Shown here: piece by piece, positions 1 through 11,450 of the stretch
Position numbering within the stretch: the first letter of the stretch is position 1
Layout of the letters: every line of letters begins with the position of its first letter
Assembly: GCA_028023455.1 (NCBI GenBank)
Contig: JAQFVV010006342.1
Span: 2,255,001 to 2,319,000 of the forward strand
Origin: Epiperipatus broadwayi
Taxonomy: Eukaryota > Onychophora > Udeonychophora > Euonychophora > Peripatidae
DNA length: 64,000 nucleotides
Direction of reading: 5' to 3'
Translations under genes and position numbers: made by a program
Notes under the pieces: generated by a model
Told to the model about the DNA's origin: nothing
The model's input: only the letters and a program-made list of their open reading frames with translations
Databases searched by the model: none

Positions 1-896
1 TTTTTACTAGAAATGATTTATATCGAAGATAGTTTCACGAAGCACGCATTCAATAGGGCCTGTAATTTGAGCGGATTAAAAAATTAGGAATTTCATCTTG
101 ATTTCTAGATTTATAGTTTTCCAATTATGGTTTAAAAGAAAATCGTCACAATACTTTGAATATAACTCATGAAAACTTTAATTTACTAATAAATGTTTTT
201 TTTTAATTACTTTTTTTATTTAAAAAAACAAAGTCTTTTGCCAACCAGTGATGAAATAGAAATCTTAAGCAATTTTCAGCGTAAATGCTTTCCAATTTAA
301 AAGTTTGAATATATTGATAGCAAATTAAGCAGAGATGCAGCAGAGACCCAGTACGGGGCTGTTAGATTTGATATGTTAAAAAGTAGAAGATTTCATACTA
401 ATGAGATTATTTCACATACATTAGTTATATATTTAACTTTTCTGACAAGAATTGTATGGACATGAGAGATGTTCTCTTTATTGTTATAAAATATAACATA
501 AAGATACTGAAAAGAGAGTGCTCCATAAAGGACACTATGCAATATTTTAATTGTTATAGGCTTTAATCAACTTTAAATATTTATAAGTGGAAAAAATATT
601 TGACACAATTTAAAATATCAGATGGAGTCAACAAATGTTTTCCGTTGGCTGTGTTTTTAATTATTATAGGTTTTTTTTTAAAAATAAATAATATTTTTGA
701 GAAGAAAAGCTATTTAAAATTTAACTTAAATTATAAAAAATTAACAAGGTGGTATTGATAATTTTTTCCCGATAATATTAGCATCTTACTGCCAAAACTT
801 ACAAAAAGGTTTATTTTGTTCTCCAGGAATGCCCGTCCACTATCTTTTATCCAGTTTTAAAAAATTTAATATTTATGAGAGGAAAAAAAAATCTAA
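1..896. other. AT-rich intergenic DNA, no gene seen
   Basis: This stretch has homopolymer A/T runs and no ORF, tRNA-like box or repeat that I can recognise in either orientation. It may be decayed repeat sequence. Confidence 0.5.
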
Positions 897-1168
897 TTTA
901 GAATTAGACATTTGAAATACCAGGCACTCTTAAACCTGAAATCTAATTGTAAATATAGGGGATTGAACTCAGACTTTCAAGTCACTATGGGTATGACAAC
1001 AATATTGGCATCAGCATGGGATTTGGGAATTCTATCATCAGATTTTTAATGGTATGAATGGCTGAAGAGTGGGAGGTTGGAATGGGTGGAAGCCTGTCCA
1101 TTAAAGTGTAAGGATTTGCTATCTTAATATAAACTGAGCATTGATTATGTATATGGGAGATGGTAATC

Positions 1169-1216
1169 TGGACCAACTGATGAGTGCTGGTTTAGCATGA
1201 AATACATATATTGGCG
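1169..1216 (+). ncRNA. Hammerhead ribozyme motif, copy 1
   Basis: Core CTGATGA lies at 1177-1183. Stem II is GTGCT (1184-1188) with AGCAT (1194-1198) around loop GGTTT. The second core GAAA is at 1199-1202. Stem I can close with CCAA (1173-1176) and TTGG (1211-1214). The catalytic core is intact. The stem III/cleavage segment (1203-1210) is three bases longer than in the other copies, so activity is uncertain. It sits in the first unit of the family N dimer. Confidence 0.6.
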
Positions 1217-1636
1217 ATTGTTTATATTTTCTGCATGTGTGTGGTCGTGTGTAACAGTAGTATGAGATAGTGTGGATAGTGAAGTGACTTGAAGCTCTGA
1301 GTTCAAATCCCATATATTTACAATTAGGCTCCAGGTTTAAGACTCCTTGGTATTTCAAATCTTACATATTAAGTCTGCATTCTGCCCATCCCTCTATGTA
1401 TTTAAATGGATACTGTCCTATACATGAGGGTCAGAATGACTTGAGGCCAACATGGGTATGACAACAATATTGGCATCAGCATGGGATTTGGGAATTCTAC
1501 CATCAGATTTTCAATGGTATGGATGGCTGAAGAGTTGGAGATTGGAGTAGGTTGAAGTCTGTTCATTAAAGTGTAAGGATTTGCTATCTTAATACAAACT
1601 GAACATTGATTATATATATGTATGGGAGATGGTGAT

Positions 1637-1686
1637 CTGGACCAACTGATGAGTACTGCTTTAGCACAAAATATGCGTATTGGTGA
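1637..1686 (+). pseudogene. Hammerhead ribozyme motif, copy 2, damaged core
   Basis: This is the second unit of the dimer. CTGATGA is at 1646-1652 and CCAA (1642-1645) can pair with TTGG (1680-1683), but the expected GAAA reads AAAA at 1668-1671 and stem II is weakened (GTACT with AGCAC). The G at position 12 of the core is essential in the hammerhead family, so this copy is probably inactive. Confidence 0.55.
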
Positions 1687-1798
1687 TCATTTATCTTTTC
1701 TGCATGTGTGTGGTCGTGTATATCAGTAGTATGAGATAGTGTGGATAGTGAAGTGGCTTGAAAGTCTGAGTTCAAATCCCCTATATTTAGAATTAGAC

Positions 1799-3186
1799 TT
1801 AAATTAATAGTTTAGAACATCCTATCAAAATATTTTCATGAACTTCAAATTGAGCATTCATTTATTAACTACAGTAAGTAAAAAACATGAATTTTTAGTT
1901 AGCATCTACATTCTGTTTTTTTTAATATTTATATTAATGTGTGACACCATCTGTTTCAAAGTAACTTCATTGTCTATATCTTGCAAATTATAAAAAAGGT
2001 ATCAATTTGCAAAAGTCAAAACCTTTTACTTCTATTTCTTTCCATTTAAAATATCTTCATATTTATTTCAGAGTCAATGCCTAGAGTTGAAATTATTTTA
2101 TAGTGCTTGTTTAGAAGGTAAGGTTGATAAAACACTTATAAAATACAATATAGATGATGCCAAAATCATAAGACCTATGAACTTTAGCTGTAGAGTCAAC
2201 AATTGTAAAGTAATATCTTCAATGGATTGGCTTCGTTAAGCAAATGGCATATTTTTAAAAAAATATTTTATGGTGAATTTGGGAATGGTTTTTGTGGGCA
2301 AGTCTGATTCTGTTTACATAATATTATATCAATGGCATTTTAAAGAGATATAAATAGATATGGTTATACATTAGAATACTATACAAAAGCTTTTAAATAC
2401 TTTTAAAAAGTAAAGTTCACTGTAAAAGACCATATTGTAAGATATGGAATATTTTACTATCATGATAGATGTTTAAGAAGGCATTGTAAAACTCATCTTT
2501 GATGTTATATATGTTAATTTTCAGGGATATATTATGATGTAAACGAAGGAAATTGAGGGATTATATCTACGTAAACAACCAGGTATAACTTCACCTTTGA
2601 TGTTGTTAGAAAACCACCAATTACTAATTGATAATCTTGAGACTACTCAAGTTTTCTCTAGTAACCTACAATAGCTTTTTGTCCTAAGCTTAGATAGAAG
2701 CAAAAGATCCTTTTTATTTTTAACTTAAGTTGTTATAAGGATTTTAAACTCAGGTAACTAATTTTATAGGTGTGAGAATTTAAAAGACTCGCATCCTATA
2801 AATAATATTGGTTTTTATCTTAATTTTTTATTTTCTTCTGAAGTAGCCATGTCTATACTCATTTACAGATAGCTGGATATTGCATATAAAAAGGCTTGTG
2901 TTTATTTTGATGTAAATAAATTTTAAAATCAATTTTCACACATAAATAAAAGAAATCTTATTTAACTAAACATGAAGTAGTTAGTTGGAACAAATTGGAT
3001 CATACTTGTTAAAAAGTTTATCATTTTAAAATTGTTTGTAGTTCTACACATTTGTATCAATTATAAAAAATGTTATTATTGTTTGCTTGACAGCAAATTA
3101 TTTTGAATAAAATTCAAAAGTAAGACTTAAATTACTTTTATAAAGTTATGGCTTGTATTCCCTGCACATCAGATAATGTTACTTTC
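1799..3186. other. Intergenic, no gene recognised
   Basis: AT-rich sequence without a convincing ORF, RNA gene or repeat boundary. Confidence 0.5.
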
Positions 3187-3324
3187 CATATTTATCTTTT
3201 TTTTTTCCATATGTCATAGCATCGGCCAGGAGGCGAACCCGCAACAACCGTCTGCAACCAACTGCTTGCTTGCAAGGCAGTTGTGCTGACCTCTCGGCTA
3301 ACAAAGCTTGACATATTTATCTTT
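3187..3324 (-). mobile_element. tRNA-derived SINE (family S1) with 13-bp TSD
   Basis: The direct repeat CATATTTATCTTT at 3187-3199 and 3312-3324 bounds a 112-bp insert. Read on the minus strand, the insert opens with a pol III A-box-like TTAGCCGAGAGGTCAG (complement of 3286-3301), then a B box GGTTCGCCTCC (complement of 3229-3239), then CCTGGCCGATGCTATGACA and a poly(A) tail (the T run from 3200). Promoter boxes, A-tail and target-site duplication together define a retroposed SINE. The copy at 31523-31624 shares the whole layout, so this is a family and not a single tRNA pseudogene. Confidence 0.88.
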
Positions 3325-4285
3325 AGCACCAAATTATAACAATCGTACAATAATTGCTGAATAGTATGAGTGTTTTTTTGTTCTAATAAAAATTTTATAA
3401 AAATATATCACAAAAGATGTGATTTCACCAAAATGATTTCCTATCAGATATTAAGCTAATATGAGGTAGAAATTCAGTTATCAGACACAACTGAATACTT
3501 GGATGAAGTAACAATGAGTCAGATATAATCCTAACATCTGATAATTTTCAACTACCTAAAAATCTTTTTGATGCCACTGTGGAGTTGAAATTCTGGATCA
3601 TTATTAAAATCATGCCACTCATGTACACTGGGTAGATGATGTTATCATTTTATTGTGAATTATTTGAATATTTTCAAGCAACTACCTGAAAGATTACTGA
3701 GTACTTTAACTCCATTTTGATTATCACAATAGTGTCAGACATGATCAAGACAAAGAATTGTCAAAGCAGACTTGAGCATTAAATAAAGAGCAAAATTTTA
3801 TGATTATACTCACAACATTACAGGAGGGAAAAAATCTACAATTATGATTTTATTTCTATATATTACCATGGTATTGTTATGAATAAAATTTCATACAATT
3901 TCTAACTTTATAAAACATTTGGATGGTGAAGGGGCTTGAAAGTCTGAGTTCAAATACCTTATATTTAAAACATTTGTAATATCAAGACAGTTCTATTCAG
4001 TCCATCTATCATAAGTTTGAAAGAACTCCAGAGTTATAAAATTTTCATTTCTAGTCTGAGAAGTAATTATATGGTGAAATACTTCAAACTTTTTCAAATA
4101 CATTTAACTGTTAATAATAGGACCCAGGTTTGTATATAAACATAACATTTTGAGTGATATTATTTTCCCCTTTTCTTCAGATGTTGCCGAATTTTTGTAA
4201 AAAACATTTAACAATTAATATTAGACAGATGGAAATATTGCAACATATAATTATTACTAAAATATCATCATCATAAACTTTGAGA
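3325..4285. other. Intergenic with one SINE-like fragment
   Basis: No gene is visible. Positions 3921-3960 carry GGCTTGAAAGTCTGAGTTC followed by an imperfect B-box tail, matching the 3' part of the family N units at 1750-1785. It appears to be a truncated copy. Confidence 0.5.
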
Positions 4286-4389
4286 CAGATTAATCTGATT
4301 GGTTTTATCAGTGAATACTAGGATTCAAAGCTGGAACTCATAGCATTCAAGCGCCATCTATTATTCCATTACACTACCCAGATTAATCT
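4286..4389 (-). mobile_element. Short tRNA-like SINE or retroposed tRNA with 11-bp TSD
   Basis: CAGATTAATCT is repeated at 4286-4296 and 4379-4389. The 82-bp insert, read on the minus strand, starts GGGTAGTGTAATGG (A-box-like) and ends with B-box-like TTTGAATCC, about one tRNA in length with a long variable region. It is either a very short SINE or a retroposed type II tRNA relic. The acceptor stem does not pair well, so I do not call a functional tRNA. Confidence 0.7.
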
Positions 4390-5094
4390 ACTTGCATAGC
4401 TATATAGATCTGATATCAGGTCAATAATCATATATTTTTGTGATGTTATTTTATGTAACACCGAGTTTTTACTTCTTTGTTCAGTAAATTATGATAATAT
4501 TAAATTAACATTCCAAACACTTTTCATTTGATAGCAACCTTTTTCAAAAAGATTAGGAATTTTAAGCTAATCCCCTTTTTAAAGCATTTTGCTGAACCAG
4601 TTCTTCAGATCAACTATTTAATATTTGTTCTTTGAAAAAAAAAAGACATATTTGATTTGATAGCTATAAATATACAGTGCAAATGCCCAAGGATATTTGG
4701 GAACATATCTCTACTACCTAGGAGAAAAATGCCCTCACGTAAAAAATTGTTGGATTTAATGTTGAATGTTATATACATGTATGTTTAAAAATGTTTAAGG
4801 TTTGCATGCATAGTAAGGAATTTGTCATGAGTAAAATATTGATATTTTTAATCTTTAAAATTAATTTAAAGTTAGATATCAGGATGTATGAAATTTAATA
4901 TTTCTTATTAATAGCATCGAATTTTATTTAATATTTCTCATTTGAAAAAAAAAAGCGTTATACTTTAATTAATATATGCGAATAAGCATAATGCAAAGGT
5001 TTTTCTGTTTCTTTTGGTGTGATCAGAAGGTCACCTGACTAAAATATGCATGTAACTAATATAATTGGTGAAGTACTGTTATAGTTTTTTTTTC
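4390..5094. other. Intergenic, nothing recognised
   Basis: AT-rich sequence with short poly(A) runs. No ORF or repeat boundary was seen. Confidence 0.5.
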
Positions 5095-5910
5095 CAAATA
5101 ACATTATTCACTAAATATCAGCCTTTTACAGCTACTATACATGCGCTTTAATGAGCGTTAAATAATAAATGAATACTTTTCAGTGCCCATACAAGATATA
5201 GCATTTTAAGAAAGAATAAAATGAATCCACTTATTCTTTCCGAACCCAAATGTTTATATACGGGCAAATCTTAAGTACTGGCAAAGAAAGCGTGAAGATA
5301 GATCATTCACTTTAAATTACGGTTCGAGTTGTCTGACTTAATGACATCGACGAAATTACTTAGAATTTACTTAAACGTCACTTTCAAACGAAACTCAAAC
5401 ATATGTAAACAAGCATCTATTTTTATAGCGCGATGTTTATAATTGTAATTCAATAAATATCAGCCTTTTACAGCTACTGTACATGCGCTTTAATGAGTGT
5501 TAAATAATAAATGAATACTTTTCAGTGCCCATACAAGATATAGCATTTAAGAAAGAATAATGTTTGAGTTTCGTTTGAAAGTGACGTTTAAGTAAATTCT
5601 AAGTAATTTCGTCGATGTCATTAAGTCAGACAACGCGAACCGTAATTTAAAGTGAATGATCTATCTTCACGCTTTATTTGCCAGTACTTAAGATTTGCCC
5701 ATATATAAACATTTGGGTTCGGAAAGAATAAGTGATTCATTTTATTCTTTCTTAAATGCTATATCTTGTATGGGCACTGAAAAGTATTCATTTATTATTT
5801 AACACTCATTAAAGCGCATGTACAGTAGCTGTAAAAGGCTGATATTTAGTGAATTACAATTATAAACATCGCGCTATAAAAATAGATGCTTGTTTACAAA
5901 TAACATTATT
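5095..5910. mobile_element. Nested foldback element
   Basis: The block reads as segments A-B-C-A-B'-A'-C', where primes are reverse complements. A-B (about 5105-5402) pairs with B'-A' (about 5560-5854), and C-A (5405-5558) pairs with A'-C' (5743-5897). The outer ends of C are GTAAACAAGCATC and its complement. CAAATAACATTATT occurs at both borders (5095-5108 and 5897-5910) and may be a target-site duplication. The arms are nearly identical, with differences of a few bases, so the structure is young or maintained by gene conversion. There is no ORF. The layout suggests one palindromic MITE inserted into, or recombined with, an inverted partial copy of itself. Confidence 0.85.
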
Positions 5911-6960
5911 GTTTTTCTAAAGATTAATTTTAATATCCTCCTCATGATTATTTACCATAGACTGAATCTTATGATTTATAGTAATGTATCATTCTTTCAT
6001 TTTCTCTATTTCAAGAAAGATAACGTTTTTTTTTCAGAAGGATGAATCAGAATCATGTTTTGTTTTCTAAAAGCAATCTATATTTTATGTTACAAGAGTT
6101 TCTCCATCAACCTCTAGGTATACCTCTGAAATCGGCATGCATTCTGAAGTAAAGATCAACTTTTAGCTGAAGATTCCATTTTAAAATCAATATTCAATTT
6201 AAATTCAGGAAAATGCTTTTATGTAAATGGCCTGGATAAAATTGCAAAAACATTTTTGTGTCATGCATGAAGTTGATTTAATTAATAAAAACAGATTAAT
6301 GGTTGCATGGGCTGAAATATAGATGCTAATGTTATTTATTCTCTGTGGATACCATTTTAAAATCAGTAGTTGCTTCAAATTCACAAAAATGCCTTTGCAC
6401 AGATAATCCAGGTGGCAGTGCGAAGCCATTTCATGTATTGTATATTAATTCAAAAAATTAGTGTAATTATTATTATTATTGCACGGTCTGGAACATCATT
6501 TATTTTATAGCCCAGGCCTTTATGTAACAAAACCCTGCTTTTCACAAGGGCAATTTTGTAGATTAGTCTAGAAGTGTTAATTCAAATTTTTAAAAATTGA
6601 TGTGAAAAATACCGTCACTCAGAGAAAACTTAACAATGAAGAAATTACCACAGACATCATTGCATCTCATGAAATGTTTTTAATGAATTGCCCATTGTTA
6701 CATTTTTATAAATTAAAATTAAAAATTTTTTTTTCCTCTCATGAGTATTAAATTATTAAACTGATTAAAGAAACTTAGCTATTTGTAAACCTACAACAAA
6801 TGAAAATACTGCATCAGCACCCATAGTTTTTTGTTTCTATTGTAACATAGCATTTGATGAAGTTTTGCTGATAGGTTAAACAGTAAATGGAAACCTTGAA
6901 GAATATAAAGGTTATATTAGATTTAGTTATATCTTTGCATTATACATATAATATATATAT
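5911..6960. other. Intergenic, no gene recognised
   Basis: Positions 6165-6225 and 6345-6420 share a short degenerate inverted or direct similarity (CATTTTAAAATCA, then TTCAAATTCA), which hints at an old duplication of about 180 bp. Otherwise nothing is recognised. Confidence 0.4.
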
Positions 6961-9640
6961 ATTATAATGGTCCGATGGAATGAGTCTTACTGTATCTACA
7001 CTACAGAGTGCCACTAGGCTACTTGAACCTAGAAAATTTATATAGTAGGCAGATACGTAAGTTAAGATTAACATTTCACATGTTTTATTCAGACTGTCGG
7101 CCCATTGCCACTAGCTCAGTGAGACGCAGAGATTTATAAAATATGAATTCTTATCCAAAAATATTTCAATATTAAAAAAATGAAAGAAGCCACTGCCAGT
7201 AACAACGCACACAAACATTTATTTACACACATATAGATAAAATTTAGCATTATTATTTTAGTCTAACTTTTATTTTTTTACAAAACATTATAACTTATAT
7301 TACTTTAGATTTTAATTTACAATTTAACTGTTTTTATTTTATTTTAAAAGTTCGCACAGATGAGTTTAATATTTTATTAAAGTGTCGAGTATGAATAGAC
7401 TACATAGAATGCATTTGAAAAGAAAATATTCTATCCCTTATTTAACCTTAGGCCAAAAGTTCACAGTTAAACTAACGTCAATCCATCCAATACATCGGTG
7501 TATTCAATGCAGCAGGAATACGACAGCACAAATCCCATACTGTCAGGAATGTACATCTGAACAGCATGGTTAGAAGATGTTTACTCTTGTTCAGACAGGA
7601 ATACTACATCTGTCTGATGAGAAAAGCAATAGAAAAAAACTCCATAGGAAGGGACTGCGTTTTCCATCTTACCATCCCATTCTGTAGGCAAAAGGGGGTG
7701 TGCGGCATAATATGCGATCCTGCATGTAGCGAATCTCATACTATATCTACTAATTATACCAATATATCCAATCCATTGACCCAATTTAACTACGAAACAA
7801 ACAACCTAAGATTTACCCTCCCTTAAACTAATATAACTTTGCGAATCTATGCAACCATTCATGCCCGACTTAAATTTAACATTTATTACAAGTTGTTTAA
7901 CAAAAAAAAAAAAATCATAATAAAATTTAAAAGAACAAAAAATAAATTAATGGAAATGATTTAACCCTTTAACTGCTAATTATATTATTGGTTGAGTGAG
8001 TTAAAAATCAAAACTTTTAATTGGCCAGTTCACAAACTGAAGACAAAGTCAATTGTCAAAATATATTTACATTTTAATATTATATTTACTTTAGTTTCGT
8101 TTGTAAAAAGTATATTAATAATTCATCAGATTACGAAAGTTAACAAAAGTTTTTTCAAAAATAAATTTTGATTTATATTTTGGAAAGTATTCGATAGTGG
8201 TTGAAATTAAAGGAATGGTAATCATCAACCAAAAAGATTCACTACGTCATGATTTGTTTACACTTTGCAATAAATAAATAATTCTTGCTAAAATCTTAAC
8301 TATTTTTCTAAAATAATTTTATTTTTATAATTATTTTATCAAAATAATTTGTAATTCATCTAAAAACACTGTTAAAATATTGTAAAACATTTGTTTATCA
8401 TTTTCGAAATAAAACAAAAAACGATCGTAACTCTTTACTTTTTGGCAGCCATTTTCTTTGTTGTCAAAATTTAAACAGCCAATAAGATTCAAGAGAAGGC
8501 GGTGCTTTGGTATTGTTTGACATATTTGGTCATTTTTATTGATTTTTTACTTGTAAAATAATTCAAGAGAGGGCAGCATTTTACAGAACTTTTTTTTTCT
8601 CTTCAATGACGTATAATTTGTAAACAAAAGTAGCTGATTTAGAGTGACATCAAATTTCCTCATTTTTACACGAGTCAGGCAGCTGAAAGATAACAAACAA
8701 ATAATACATTCAATAAAATAATAAAAAATTTAGTCAGATAGGAAATTCTACTTCTATTTAAATATTGAGAAGTTTTTGGAATCAAAGTTCTTACTGTTTT
8801 TAAAATGTTCATTAACTATATAGTTCTTACTGTTTTTAGAAAAAGTCCATAGTTTCTAATTGCTTGTAATTTGGAAGGTGTTAATTCCCACAAAGTCATG
8901 AGGCAATCGGTGTGCAGTTAGCCATTGGTCCTTTATTGTAGCTGGTATTTAATTGCCGAGCCCAGATGTCCTATAGTCCGCAATATGGGAAAATGATGTT
9001 TCATTTTTTTTAGAACAACTGAAGGAATTGAAAGTGCGTCTTTCAATCCCTTCTCCAACTCTCTCCAACTTAACACATCTAGTCACATCTCTATCTTCTC
9101 TCCCAGCTCTTTCTTCACTAATTAAAATTTATTTCCAAACTTTTTCTTTTATATTAGAATTTTGGATTCAGTGGACATTATGTCATGACGAAGGTGATGG
9201 TCTTTTCATTGAGGTCCGTCTCCCAAGGGATTTCTTTTATTGGCTATTAGTTTCTATTGTTTTTTCTCTCCTATCTGACCTTTACTTCTACATTTTGGAA
9301 TTCCCAAGGGCTAGTTTACTTTTACTAATTCAAATAATCATTTTCATTTTATACAATAGAATTAATTAAATTATTTTACAAACTTAAAGATATATTTTTA
9401 TCTCTAAATCTTTTTAAGTTTTTGCTTTTAAAATACTTACCTTTTTTTTAAAATAAAGTTTTATTTTAATAATTTTTCATCTGTGCGATTTTATATATTA
9501 GAGTTTAGATGATTTTTAATTTTCAATTTTTAATTCTTAAAAAAGAAGTTTTTATTTGCGAACTTTTACTTTTCATGTCTAATTTTAAAAACAAATAATG
9601 TAACAGCGTATGTGCCCGTTACATTATATATATATAGGAA
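6961..9640 (+). repeat. Dispersed repeat family F1, copy 1
   Basis: Most of this 2.7-kb block is found again in reverse complement at about 60245-62475. Shared anchors include GTGCCACTAGGC near 7010, GAATAGACTACATAGA near 7392, a segment near 7740-7800, GATTGAAAGTGCGTC-like sequence near 9030 and AACTTAAAGATATATTTTTA near 9382. About 730 bp (roughly 7965-8695) is present here but absent from copy 2. Copy 2 has about 320 bp of its own near 61710-62030. ORFs in the block carry stops in the other copy, so no conserved protein is evident. Read on the minus strand, 7810-7730 has tRNA A/B-box-like sequence. It is probably a non-autonomous transposon. Confidence 0.75.
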
Positions 9641-10489
9641 TTTGTTTGGTTAAATTAAACGGCATTGAATAGTATGAAATACCAATAACAACTATAATTT
9701 CTGGTCTCCATTGATTATTCAAAATTATAATAGATCATTTTAGAGCAAGTAGTATTTTTGGAAGCATGTAAGTAAGCACATGAGAGGTCTGTGATATTGT
9801 TAGTATCAATTTCCTAGCCAAAGGATAGAAGGGGTATATAGCTGTTATAGTTGTAAAATATATAGAATCTGACCTGATGTCAAATATATATAGCTGTTCA
9901 AATGGATTTAGGTTGGGTTTGAACCTTTAAGGTTTTTTAATTTTCAGGTTATTAGTTAGAATCATATAAATGAGTAAAAAGTGGCTGCTAGATGAGTAAG
10001 TACATCAATTTCAGCTTTGGATCTTAATCTTCGCAGACAAGAGCAAAAGTTAGAAACTTATTAGTCTGAAGATGGGGTTTTTATAGTACTATACCATCTG
10101 ATGTTCAGTGATTACTCAAACCTACAGTAGATGGTTTCTAGAATAAGGTGAAGATGATTGCTCTTGGAAGAGAGAAACTTCTAACCTCTCTACTATATTT
10201 TATATTATTGAATGTTGTTTAATTTACATATTTTATAATTTGGTGTTTGTTTATAAGGCTATTAAAATGAGTAGAAATTAATCTTTATAAATGAGATCAA
10301 TTTGAATGAGTATGTGGGGAAATCCTTACTGATTCAAATTACACATTTGATGATGTTACAGTCTGTTTAAATATGATAAGGTCTTGAAAAATGTCTGGAA
10401 GTGTTTCATTTATTGCATTCAATAGCTTTGACACTGCATAACATTGCACATTTACAATAATGAAGGCATAGAAGTGATTACTGTCTTTA
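9641..10489. other. Intergenic, no gene recognised
   Basis: AT-rich sequence, with no ORF or repeat that I can assign. Confidence 0.45.
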
Positions 10490-10790
10490 ATTCCATGATT
10501 TATTCATCTACAATGAAGGATCAAACAATCAAGATTCACAAATTGTGATTAACTCAGAAAAGATTTTTAGATATAGGGACACATCTTCAAAACAAAGAGT
10601 GTATTTGTTCAGTTATGCTGTTTCCTATGATTATCTATGGATTTGAAAGGTGGACACTGAAAAAAGAAGAATAGGAAATAATATTGATTCTTTTAGACTG
10701 GTGAATGTAATAGTTGGATGCTTAAATAAAAGCATAGATATTGATGATTTTGAATTGTAATCTTGGTGAAGATTTTTGAGAATACTGTAG
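10490..10790 (+). mobile_element. Degenerate RTE/BovB-like LINE, C-terminal RT remnant
   Basis: Around 10600-10670 one frame reads MLFPMIIYGFERWTLKKEE, which matches the (V/L)FP-(V/I)-YG-E-WT-KK segment found downstream of the RT catalytic core in BovB/RTE LINEs. Flanking frames contain stops and shifts. The remnant is short and weakly conserved, so the clade assignment is tentative. Confidence 0.5.
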
Positions 10791-10802
10791 AAAGCAAGGA
10801 AA

Positions 10803-11273
10803 ATGAACAAATGGATGCTAGATCAGATCGCATTTCAAGTTTTATTTCAAGCACTAATGTTTGGCTTGAAATTATTCCATTTTGATTGCATTAAATCTAA
10901 TTTATCAGAAAAGTCACCTGTCCAACTTCTTTATATACTAGTCAGAAATGTGGATGGTCTCAATCATCATCAAAATAAATATGATATTGAGTTACATGAA
11001 AAATTAAACAGGTTATGCCATTTTGGAGAAATGCTATTTCTAGGAGCCAATATTGAGTTGATGGCATTCAATAATACTAATATGTTAATGCATTATGGTT
11101 GTGGTGCCTCTTGGGATGAGCCCAAAGTTTCAGAAATTGTTATACTGCTTTATCCCAAATTCTTCTTTAGACATCTAGACAAATTTGAATTGAATATGAT
11201 GCACAATTGTTTCTCACTCATACTGAGGTTACTGAAAATAGGTCAGTTATTGAGTTTTGTACTCTACCCATAG
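10803..11273 (+). CDS. Unrecognised 156-codon ORF, possibly LINE-derived
   Basis: This ATG-to-stop ORF is long for DNA this rich in A+T, where about one codon in twelve would be a stop by chance. The predicted protein is hydrophobic and Phe/Leu/His/Asn-rich, with no motif I recognise, no obvious signal peptide and no splice-bounded exon structure. It lies immediately downstream of a LINE remnant on the same strand, so it may be decayed element sequence that happens to stay open. Confidence 0.2.
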   Translation: MNKWMLDQIAFQVLFQALMFGLKLFHFDCIKSNLSEKSPVQLLYILVRNVDGLNHHQNKYDIELHEKLNRLCHFGEMLFLGANIELMAFNNTNMLMHYGCGASWDEPKVSEIVILLYPKFFFRHLDKFELNMMHNCFSLILRLLKIGQLLSFVLYP

Positions 11274-11450
11274 AAGCTTTAACTGAAAGAGGAAGTTATA
11301 TTGGTAGACACATGAAAACCTAAGATGTTTTAATAATTGATTGATATCAAAGATTAGGGCAATGGCTAGTGAGTGTAGTCAAATGTTTTTTATGGCCTAT
11401 GACCACTCTCATTCAACTTCAAAGAATACTAATTTCTTATCACCTGTTTT

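Larger units (their letters stand above)
897..1798 (+). mobile_element. Hammerhead-bearing tandem dimer (retrozyme-like family N)
   Basis: Two direct repeats (about 988-1311 and 1454-1783, offset 466-469 bp) start with the same GGGTATGACAACAATATTGG and each contains a hammerhead-ribozyme motif. The first unit is also bounded by inverted arms of about 77 bp (about 910-985 and 1283-1361). The whole block lies between identical 13-mers TTTAGAATTAGAC at 897-909 and 1786-1798, which reads as a target-site duplication. The equivalent internal sequence in unit 1 differs (TTTACAATTAGG), so the match is unlikely to be element sequence alone. The 3' part of each unit (for example 1290-1312) holds a tRNA B-box-like GAGTTCAAATCCC. 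A fragment of the same 3' part recurs at 3921-3960. There is no coding capacity. The dimer organisation resembles animal retrozymes, but the family identity is inferred. Confidence 0.65.

Noticed and set aside
7605-7640. CTGATGAGAAAAGCAATAGA, considered as another hammerhead
   Set aside because: No stem II can form, and the other F1 copy does not keep the CTGATGA word.
9028-9369. 113-codon ORF inside repeat F1
   Set aside because: The same region of the other F1 copy has several stops, so the frame is not conserved.
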